From positions 11,647 to 29,227 of the forward strand of contig DAWR01000190.1 in NCBI GenBank assembly GCA_002506015.1: a stretch of DNA of 17,581 nt. Reading direction: 5' to 3'. The number at the start of each line of letters is the position of its first letter. The first letter of the stretch is position 1. This DNA comes from Candidatus Methanogasteraceae archaeon UBA261. Its GTDB lineage: Archaea; Halobacteriota; Methanosarcinia; Methanosarcinales; Methanogasteraceae. A model generated the notes under the pieces. The model had not been told where the DNA came from and did not search any database. It was given only the letters and a program-made list of their open reading frames with translations. The position numbers and the translations under genes are program-made. Shown here piece after piece: positions 7,714 to 13,884 of the stretch.

Positions 7714-7723
7714 GTTATATTAT
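7714..7723 (-). promoter_or_regulatory. TATA box of hisC
   Basis: ATAATATAAC on the minus strand lies about 26 bases before the hisC ATG, in the 71-base gap after the HAD gene, with no ribosome binding site. It implies that hisC can be transcribed separately from the HAD gene and without a leader. Confidence 0.5.
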
Positions 7724-7763
7724 TAACCCCATCACCACCCCAAACGACCTGGAACCACCCCCT

Positions 7764-8528
7764 CTACCACTCAATCGCCGCAAGCTCGCTTATGCTCTCA
7801 ATCACGTAATCCGGCTCAATTTCCGAGTGCTCGAGACTCTCCCTCGTCTCAACACCTGAAAGCACGAGCACAGTTGACATGCCGCACCTGATGCCGGCAA
7901 GGATGTCGGTCTCGAGCCGGTCGCCGACGATTGCGCACTCATCCGCCTGCAGTTTCAGAATATCGAGCACGATATCCATAATCGGCGGCTCCGGTTTGCC
8001 AATTACGAGTGGCGACACCCCGGCTGCCGTCTCGAGCGCATGCACGATTGCGCCCGATCCCGGAACGAATCCGTGCTCGGTCAGGAGAACCGGATCGGTG
8101 TTCGTTGCGATGAATTCTGCGCCATCAACGATGTTCTGAAGACCGATCCTCAATTTATCGTAATGCAGGTCTCGGTCAAGACCAACAACAACGAAATCAG
8201 CATCCTCGCAGATTGTGTGTCCCTGCGCTTTTAGTTCCTCAATCAAACCAGCCTCACCAATCGGATAGACCGTCTGAAACCCGTGATGCTTCTTGATATG
8301 TGCAGCAGCCGCATATCCTGCAGTGATCACATCGTTCTTCGTGCACCGGATCCCGGATGCGTTCAGTCTCGCCGCGACGTTGTCCCTGCTCCGAGTCGAG
8401 TTGTTTGTCAGAAAGAGCACTCTTGCATGGTCCCACAGCCGGTTGACAGAATCGACCGCACCGACGATCACGTCACTTCCCAGATATATCACGCCATCGA
8501 GATCAAGGATGTAGGCTTTAATCGCCAT
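7764..8528 (-). CDS. HAD-IIA (NagD/p-nitrophenyl phosphatase-like) sugar-phosphate phosphatase
   Basis: A 254-residue haloacid-dehalogenase superfamily phosphatase of subfamily IIA. Motif I is DLDGVIYLG (9-17) with Asp9 as nucleophile and Asp11 as acid/base. Motif II is FLTNNSTRSR (39-48). GKPEPPIM (177-184) carries the motif III lysine at 178, and VGDRLETDILAG (201-212) gives the metal-binding Asp203 and Asp208. The region 65-175 is the type IIA cap. Relatives hydrolyse small phosphates such as phosphoglycolate, nucleotides or p-nitrophenyl phosphate, so the substrate cannot be named. It is complete and cytosolic. A TATA-like box centred about 26 bases before the ATG and no Shine-Dalgarno site suggest leaderless transcription. 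It is followed in the same direction by hisC after 71 bases. Confidence 0.9.
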   Translation of the reverse strand: MAIKAYILDLDGVIYLGSDVIVGAVDSVNRLWDHARVLFLTNNSTRSRDNVAARLNASGIRCTKNDVITAGYAAAAHIKKHHGFQTVYPIGEAGLIEELKAQGHTICEDADFVVVGLDRDLHYDKLRIGLQNIVDGAEFIATNTDPVLLTEHGFVPGSGAIVHALETAAGVSPLVIGKPEPPIMDIVLDILKLQADECAIVGDRLETDILAGIRCGMSTVLVLSGVETRESLEHSEIEPDYVIESISELAAIEW

Positions 8529-8550
8529 GAGACTCTGTTGAGTGGTTATG

Positions 8551-8557
8551 AATTATA
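8551..8557 (-). promoter_or_regulatory. TATA box of the HAD phosphatase gene
   Basis: TATAATT on the minus strand, centred about 26 bases before the ATG at 8528. A short hairpin-forming sequence (CCCGCGT at 8574-8580 with ACGCGAGGG at 8590-8598, one bulged base) lies just upstream and could be an operator or chance. Confidence 0.45.
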
Positions 8558-8666
8558 GCCTTTCCGAGATGCGCCCGCGTTTTTCACAGACGCGAGGGAG
8601 CTACCGTTGGCGACCACATAAAACATTAGAACTACGTATCACATCCTACCGCCTCATACTTTCTCG

Positions 8667-8692
8667 TGAAAATCTGTGTAATCTTGTGGTTC
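8667..8692. repeat. Possible dispersed-repeat unit (AATCTGTGT near-duplicate)
   Basis: The stretch contains two near-copies of AATCTGTGT in tandem. Sequences of this style recur in non-coding DNA of many prokaryotic genomes, to my recollection. Only one copy is present in this window, so repeat status is inferred. Confidence 0.2.
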
Positions 8693-8717
8693 CCCCTACA
8701 AGTTATTGAGCATGTAC

Positions 8718-8733
8718 AAAAAAAGAGGAAAAA
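8718..8733 (-). terminator. T-rich terminator after the lipoprotein gene
   Basis: Read on the minus strand this is CCTTTTTCCTCTTTTTTTG, starting 12 bases after the lipoprotein stop. Runs of T on the coding strand are the usual intrinsic termination signal in archaea; no hairpin is needed. Confidence 0.55.
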
Positions 8734-8744
8734 GGAAATTCATC

Positions 8745-9062
8745 TCAGATAAAGATTGACTCATCCAGATCCGCTGCCAGATCACTTTCATTACCCAGTT
8801 CACCAAGCAACGCCTCCAGTTCGGCGAGATCGCTCTCGATATCATCCATTTCGAGTTCAGAGAATTCATCGGACGCTGCGCCTGAACCATCCACGTCACC
8901 GGACTCTTGCGTTGGAATTGTATCTGGCGCAACGCCAGTATCCGCGTCATGCGTTGCGGATTGCGGCACATCTTGTACGGATTCGCTTGGTTGATTATCG
9001 ACGCAGCCGGAGAGTGCCATTCCCACAAGGAGAAGTGCCGGGATCAGATACCTGACATTCAT
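8745..9062 (-). CDS. Small acidic lipoprotein
   Basis: A 105-residue protein with a lipoprotein signal peptide: NVRY, a hydrophobic stretch (IPALLLVGMA) and the lipobox LSGC with Cys20 as the lipidation site. The mature part is strongly acidic and rich in Ser, Asp and Glu, first disordered-looking (about 21-65), then a Leu/Glu helix (about 68-102: LAELEALLGELG). I know no family. The ATG overlaps the stop of the upstream secreted protein as ATGA, so the two are probably made together and meet outside the membrane. A T-rich terminator follows. The class is well supported; the function is unknown. Confidence 0.75.
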   Translation of the reverse strand: MNVRYLIPALLLVGMALSGCVDNQPSESVQDVPQSATHDADTGVAPDTIPTQESGDVDGSGAASDEFSELEMDDIESDLAELEALLGELGNESDLAADLDESIFI

Positions 9063-9991
9063 TTGCCTGCCCCCCCGTTCGGATCGGTTCCGTTCAGCGC
9101 AACAGAGCTAGCGAGGTTGCCACGCAGCTCCCGAAAGATTGCCTTCAGGATGTGGTTTGCATCCCTGATGCATGCGTTCGCGTCATGGACATGCCTGCGT
9201 ACCTCTGCGGAATCTCCACGATCGAGGGCATCCTCTGCGAGATCGCAGTTCTCCCTGACGCAATCGATCCTGGAATCAAAGTCGCCGAGTTGTCCACTGA
9301 GGTCTGCGGTATCGTCACTCTGCTCAGCGAGATCCTTGATTGTTCCATTGAGTCGATCGGAGAGATTCTCTGCCGTCACAACAAACTGTCCGGTTCTTGC
9401 GATGATCATCTGCGTGGTGTAGCGCAGAATATCGGCACGAATCGTCTTCCACTCGTCTCTGATCGATTGCGCAACCAGGGCAATATCCGCACCCTCTGCG
9501 CTTGTTGCAGCAGACTTCAGCCCTTCGAGACTCCGGATGTGCTCCTCGATCTCTTCTGATGCACCCTCCGCAGCGTCCTGTTGTTTAGCGATCTCGAGGC
9601 GTTCCTGCAGAAGCTCCAGACGTGCGATCATCCGGTCAACCGTCTGCACGAGATGATGTTCGGCTGCTATCTGGAATTCATGTCGATTTTCAGGTGTTTC
9701 CGCATTCCTGAATCGATCTCTTGCGTTCAGCAAATTCTGTCTGGAATCGATATGCATATCCCTCGCGTTTTGGTACCGGTCTCTGATTGTGCCTGGTATC
9801 TGCGCGGGACTTGCCACGCCCGCAGGCGGTCCTCTGGACTGCACCCCAGTTGATTCGTTCACTTCATCGACTCCATCAGTCTCGTTCGCGGTCTCTGCTA
9901 CTGCGATGCATGGCATGAATGCGCATGCGAGCAGGAGCGAAATTGCGAATACCGTCCGCATCTGTCTCTTATTCTTTGTGTTATTCAACAT
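9059..9991 (-). CDS. Secreted helical/coiled-coil protein of unknown function
   Basis: A 310-residue protein with a signal peptide: a basic start (LNNTKNKRQMR), a hydrophobic core (TVFAISLLLACAFMPCIAVA) and a likely cleavage after AVA. The rest is almost wholly alpha-helical with heptad-like patterns (for example RMIARLELLQERLEIAKQQ), Asn-X-Ser/Thr sequons that could be N-glycosylated, and Cys residues in DCVRENCD and NACIRD. The frame is open 20 codons further to 10051, but I chose the ATG at 9991 because AGGAG stands 8-9 bases before it and the extension would spoil the signal peptide. It is coupled by ATGA to the acidic lipoprotein. No family recognised; an extracytoplasmic structural or binding role is inferred. 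Confidence 0.72.
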   Translation of the reverse strand: MLNNTKNKRQMRTVFAISLLLACAFMPCIAVAETANETDGVDEVNESTGVQSRGPPAGVASPAQIPGTIRDRYQNARDMHIDSRQNLLNARDRFRNAETPENRHEFQIAAEHHLVQTVDRMIARLELLQERLEIAKQQDAAEGASEEIEEHIRSLEGLKSAATSAEGADIALVAQSIRDEWKTIRADILRYTTQMIIARTGQFVVTAENLSDRLNGTIKDLAEQSDDTADLSGQLGDFDSRIDCVRENCDLAEDALDRGDSAEVRRHVHDANACIRDANHILKAIFRELRGNLASSVALNGTDPNGGAGK

Positions 9992-10057
9992 ATTCGCTGT
10001 CTCCTGTTGTGAGTTGTGTTGCTTCTGTCGTTTCTGGGCAATTCTACCCAACAGTCA

Positions 10058-10090
10058 CTTGAGCAGTCTCAAGAGATAAGCATACTTTCG
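10058..10090 (-). promoter_or_regulatory. Promoter and operator-like dyad of the secreted protein/lipoprotein operon
   Basis: On the minus strand CGAAAG followed by TATGCTTAT (10076-10090) looks like an archaeal BRE plus TATA box. The expected start, near 10055-10060, falls on a perfect dyad CTTGAG-CAGT-CTCAAG (10058-10073). A second dyad TGGG...CCCA spans 10035-10050. A repressor site at the transcription start would fit, or a 5' hairpin. The leader would be about 65 bases and holds the Shine-Dalgarno site. Confidence 0.4.
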
Positions 10091-10216
10091 TGTTTTTGAT
10101 CTTTGATGCTTTATCATGCTTTACCACCCTTCACCCCCGGTCGTGACCCAATTAAATCCTTGACACTCAGATCTGCGTTGACCGTTATCCGTGAATTGTC
10201 CTCTGACGTCTCACCC

Positions 10217-11914
10217 TCATTGTTGTCGCTCGTGTGTTGAACTGCCAAAGAACTTCGTAAGTAAGCTATCTGTCTTCTTCTTCTGTGTCTTCTCGTGACT
10301 TGCATCACGACCTGCATCAGTACTCGCAGCCGGGACGCCTGAATCCACTCTCTTCTCCGGAGCAATTGCCGTCATCAGTTTGACCAGTGGTCTGGTCACC
10401 GATTCCGTCATCTGCCTGGCAGCCGGTGCCTGTTCAGCAGCTGGTTCGGCAGGTTCAACCACTGGTTCGGCATGCTCGATCACAGAGACCGACGCTCCGC
10501 CATGTCTACTCTTCCGTGCACGGATCTCAACAATGATCGGGCGCTCGATATCGCCGCTCACAACCATCGCAACCCCCGGTGGTAGCCGCTTGATCTCATC
10601 CTCTGCTTCGACGCTGATTCCTTCGAGTCCCTTCCTGATCGCCTGCAGATCGTTTGGATTGGTAACTTTGAGGATGATCTGGGTGTTGCACTGTGAGAGT
10701 ATGTTCTTGTCGATTCGCGCGGGGCGCTGGGTGACAACCATCATGCCAAGCCCGAACTTCCTGCCCTCTGATGCGATCGTCCTGAGGATGTCGGTGCTTG
10801 CGGTCTTGCCAAAACCCTTCTCGGGGCAGTAATTGTGTGCCTCCTCGATAATGAGCATCATCGGGGGGATCCGATCGACTTTTCTCGCTTCAAAGAGTTC
10901 TTCGCACAACCGTGCAACGATCATCGACTGCATATCAGGGATAACTCCCTTCATGTCGATTATCGAACCCTGTCCCGGTTGAACGAGTCCCTGAATCGGG
11001 GTCGGGTCATCTGAGAATATCTCCGCATCTCGGATCGATTCGAGTATGCTCAGAACGCCCCATTTTGCATTGCCGCTGCTGTTGCCCACCTCAAAGATGA
11101 TGTCGTCGATTGTGTATTCGCTCTTTTCAGCCCGTATCTTCTGTATCGCTTCGTAGATAACACCCATCTGGGTTCCGGACTGGATGTTAAGAACTTTTGC
11201 GAGATCGCCTGCCTTGAGATTGACTCCATTGAGCCGAAACACCAGGTCCGCGCCCGGATTCAGGACCCGATCAGCGGGCGTGTACACGGTGATGTTCTCG
11301 GCGTATCCAGATTGCGAGACTCCGAATCGCTCAAAGTCCCCTTCGACTGCCGGATCTTTGAGTGAGGTGTATTCGCCATGCGGGTCGATTATCAGGAGCG
11401 GAATTCTCTGATCCAATAGTTCCTCTATGATAACGCCTGCCGCGTACGATTTTCCGCTGCCTGTGCGTGCGAGAATGCTTACGTGCTTCTGCACAAGCGT
11501 ATTGGCATCGAGGTGAACCGGTAGTTCCTGCCCCTCTAAGAGTCCGAGATAAACATCACCGTGTGTTAACCCGAGCGATCCTGCGATCAGTTTGGGGTCG
11601 GCACGGAAAACCCGGTCACCCGGGCTGAACGGAGTCTTTGGTACCCTGAGAACTCTGTTCTGCCGCGATCCAATAACAATAGCCTTAGCAACAACGCGAT
11701 CGGTGCCCGCGCCGTCCCGCTTGTCCAGCGCACTCTCGATTGTGACGTCATCGTTCGATTTCGTGATCGCAACCACCTGGGCAAGTGTCCAGCCGTCGGT
11801 CTCGTGCCAGATCTTGAGATAGTCGCCCTGTTTTGTGGAAGGGTCCGAGACCACGAACCTGAAATCTGCAAAGCCGGTCTCCCCGAATATGGTGCCGATC
11901 GAGTCTATTGGCAT
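10217..11914 (-). CDS. HerA-type hexameric DNA-translocase ATPase (DUF87)
   Basis: A 565-residue ATPase of the HerA/FtsK superfamily (COG0433). Residues 1-110 form the HAS-barrel-like N-terminal domain. The P-loop is ARTGSGKSYAAG (149-160, Lys155); the Walker B motif is MMLIIEEAHNYCPE (352-365); a sensor/arginine-finger segment TQRPARIDK lies at 395-403. HerA hexamers pump DNA and usually work with the nuclease NurA, Mre11 and Rad50 in end resection. None of those is adjacent here, so this may be a HerA paralogue. Residues 470-565 are a Pro/Ala/Glu-rich, probably unstructured tail ending in Lys-rich sequence. No Shine-Dalgarno site is seen; a TATA-like AAGCTTTAT lies 30 bases upstream. The gene is divergent from the histidine kinase gene. 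Confidence 0.88.
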   Translation of the reverse strand: MPIDSIGTIFGETGFADFRFVVSDPSTKQGDYLKIWHETDGWTLAQVVAITKSNDDVTIESALDKRDGAGTDRVVAKAIVIGSRQNRVLRVPKTPFSPGDRVFRADPKLIAGSLGLTHGDVYLGLLEGQELPVHLDANTLVQKHVSILARTGSGKSYAAGVIIEELLDQRIPLLIIDPHGEYTSLKDPAVEGDFERFGVSQSGYAENITVYTPADRVLNPGADLVFRLNGVNLKAGDLAKVLNIQSGTQMGVIYEAIQKIRAEKSEYTIDDIIFEVGNSSGNAKWGVLSILESIRDAEIFSDDPTPIQGLVQPGQGSIIDMKGVIPDMQSMIVARLCEELFEARKVDRIPPMMLIIEEAHNYCPEKGFGKTASTDILRTIASEGRKFGLGMMVVTQRPARIDKNILSQCNTQIILKVTNPNDLQAIRKGLEGISVEAEDEIKRLPPGVAMVVSGDIERPIIVEIRARKSRHGGASVSVIEHAEPVVEPAEPAAEQAPAARQMTESVTRPLVKLMTAIAPEKRVDSGVPAASTDAGRDASHEKTQKKKTDSLLTKFFGSSTHERQQ

Positions 11915-11940
11915 GTGATGCTACATCTCACGGCGATGGC

Positions 11941-11983
11941 ATAAAGCTTTGACGGCACGCAGCCATCCTCAACATTTATGTAA
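11941..11983. promoter_or_regulatory. Divergent promoters of HerA-type ATPase and histidine kinase genes
   Basis: The 88-base gap between the two ATGs holds two TATA-like boxes. On the minus strand AAGCTTTAT (11941-11949) lies about 30 bases before the HerA ATG. On the plus strand CATTTATGTAA (11973-11983) lies about 26 bases before the kinase ATG at 12003. Neither gene has a clear Shine-Dalgarno site, so both mRNAs are probably leaderless or nearly so. Confidence 0.5.
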
Positions 11984-12002
11984 GATCGCCCATAATGATA
12001 AT

Positions 12003-13082
12003 ATGGTGGGTATGGGAGTACACAACACAGAACAAGGGACTTATGACAAAGAAGAGATCGAGACGCTCCTCTCAAACATGCCAGCGGGTGTTGTGATTGA
12101 GAATAAGGACCACGAGATCCTGTACATGAATGGTTTTCTTCTCCGGATGTTCGGTAATCAGGTTGGCGAGACGTGTTTTGTAGGGTTCACCGGGCAAGAT
12201 ACGGCATGCGATCCGTGCCCGGTTGATGCGATCATTAAGGAAGGACGGGACGCCTTCAGCCAGACGATAGCTTCCAGTGATGGCAAATTCTTTGAGATAA
12301 CGGCATCACCGATCCACAATCCGGACGGCAGCAGATCGGTTATCGAGATTGTGAAGGACGTAACCGATCAGCATAAACTCGACCAGATGAAGTCCGATTT
12401 CATCCACATTGTTGCGCACGAGATGCGCACGCCGCTTGCCGCGGTCATCGGATTCAATGACATGTTATCGCGCCGTTCGGAAGGTTTCACATACAAACAG
12501 AAACATTACATCGAAAGTATTGCAATTAATGCCCGTAAACTGAAGCAACTGGTTGATGACATACTCGATCTCTCGTATCTGGATGCCGGCATACTGAAGC
12601 TCAAGCGAGAGACGCTTCCACTGGATGAGCTGGTGGGCGAGGTCCTTGCGACGCATCAGGCATTGATCGCTGAGAAGAATCATAGAATCCAGGTAAACAT
12701 TCCGGAGTCTCTTACAATCGAATGCGACCGGCAGAAGATCGCCCGCACCATGAGTAATATCGTCTTCAATGCAGTCTATTACACAGAGATCAATGGAAAC
12801 ATCGGGATTGCCATCGATAATCTCGCCGATGAGATCCTTGTAACAGTTACGGACAATGGTATCGGAATCTCGGAACACGACCTGCCAAAGATCTTCGACC
12901 GCTTCTTCATGGCTGATGCAACGCTCACGAGGTTATGCGATCGGATCGGAATCGGGCTCACGCTTGCGAAGGGTTATATAAAACTGCACGGCGGCGAGAT
13001 CTGGGTTGAGAGCGAGATTGGGAAGGGGAGCGCATTTCATTTCACGCTACCAAAATACAAAATAGGCGATAACAATGGATAA
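12003..13082 (+). CDS. Soluble PAS-domain sensor histidine kinase
   Basis: A 359-residue kinase without membrane segments. Residues about 16-122 form a PAS domain ending in the typical VIEIVKDVTDQH. It carries Cys58 and a CDPC pair (Cys69, Cys72), a cysteine pattern seen in PAS domains of many anaerobes and possibly a redox or metal site. HisKA follows with the H-box HIVAHEMRTPLAAVIGF (135-151, His139 as phospho-acceptor). The ATPase domain has the N-box SNIVFNAVYYT (251-261), G1 DNGIGI (284-289), F-box FDRFF (298-302) and G2 GIGLTLAK (316-323). The frame opens at 11949; I chose ATG 12003 because the TATA box at 11973-11983 would lie inside a longer gene. No response regulator is encoded in this window. 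Its end overlaps the PAS-STAS gene by 8 bases. Confidence 0.9.
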   Translation: MVGMGVHNTEQGTYDKEEIETLLSNMPAGVVIENKDHEILYMNGFLLRMFGNQVGETCFVGFTGQDTACDPCPVDAIIKEGRDAFSQTIASSDGKFFEITASPIHNPDGSRSVIEIVKDVTDQHKLDQMKSDFIHIVAHEMRTPLAAVIGFNDMLSRRSEGFTYKQKHYIESIAINARKLKQLVDDILDLSYLDAGILKLKRETLPLDELVGEVLATHQALIAEKNHRIQVNIPESLTIECDRQKIARTMSNIVFNAVYYTEINGNIGIAIDNLADEILVTVTDNGIGISEHDLPKIFDRFFMADATLTRLCDRIGIGLTLAKGYIKLHGGEIWVESEIGKGSAFHFTLPKYKIGDNNG

Positions 13083-13836
13083 GGCAAAACTGGAGGCGAT
13101 ACTTGCATGCATTGCCGAGGGCACAATCTTTGTAGGCGAAGATCACATAATTGAGTTTGTAAATGACCGTGCAGAGACCATGCTCAACCTACCGAAAGAT
13201 CTAGTTGGAAAGGATGTTTTTGCGTGCCATCCGGAGTCACTGAACCAGACCCTGACCGAAGCTCTTGACCAGATCAGATCAGGTTCTGACGAGGTGATCA
13301 AGATGACACTTGTGGTCGGTGACCGCAATCTGGACTTTTCAGCCACTGGTGTGTATCTGGGTGGCGAGTATCTTGGGGTACTCATGACGATAAAAGACGT
13401 GACAGAAGCAGTGTCGCGAGAAGAGGAACTCACATCGCTTGCAGGTCAACTCAGGGCAGCGCAGGATGAGTTATCGACACCGGTTGTGCAGATATGGGAT
13501 CAGGTGCTTGCGCTTCCCCTGATCGGGTCAATCGACAGCAAGAGGGCGCAGACGGTAACCGAGGTCTTGCTTGAGCGAATCGTTGCGACCCAGTCAGAGG
13601 TCGTCATACTCGACATAACAGGAGTTCATTCGGTTGATACCAATGTGACGAGCCATCTACTGAAGATTGTCAGTGCGTCGAGGCTGCTTGGCGCGGAATG
13701 CGTGATCACAGGCATCGGTCCGAATATTGCGCAGACGATGATTCATCTGGGCGTCGATCTCGACGAGCTTACCACTATGGCGGATATGCAGGAAGGGCTC
13801 AGGTATGCGATAGATCGGTTGAAGGACGAAAAATGA
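13075..13836 (+). CDS. PAS-STAS protein of RsbR (stressosome) type
   Basis: A 253-residue soluble protein. Residues 1-112 are a PAS domain with FACHPES at 49-55, like the CHPxxS-bearing PAS domains found with DUF438. A short helix (113-133) leads to a STAS domain (134-248) of RsbR type: STPVVQIWDQVLALPLIG is the standard domain start. RsbR proteins of Bacillus build the stressosome with RsbS and are phosphorylated by the kinase RsbT on two threonines; the equivalents appear to be Thr189 in DITGVHSVDT and Thr221 in IGPNIAQT. The start overlaps the kinase stop by 8 bases (ATGGATAA), so the two are co-translated. The next gene carries a paralogous STAS domain. No RsbT, RsbS or RsbX homologue is in the window. 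Confidence 0.88.
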   Translation: MDKAKLEAILACIAEGTIFVGEDHIIEFVNDRAETMLNLPKDLVGKDVFACHPESLNQTLTEALDQIRSGSDEVIKMTLVVGDRNLDFSATGVYLGGEYLGVLMTIKDVTEAVSREEELTSLAGQLRAAQDELSTPVVQIWDQVLALPLIGSIDSKRAQTVTEVLLERIVATQSEVVILDITGVHSVDTNVTSHLLKIVSASRLLGAECVITGIGPNIAQTMIHLGVDLDELTTMADMQEGLRYAIDRLKDEK

Positions 13837-13884
13837 TGGTTGCAGTGTTTCGGGTTTGAGGTGGATCAAGGGGACTATGAGCAG

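Noticed and set aside
8569..8709. 46-codon plus-strand ATG frame after the HAD promoter
   Set aside because: Overlaps a hairpin and a probable repeat unit; the Arg-rich product has no pattern suggesting a real protein.
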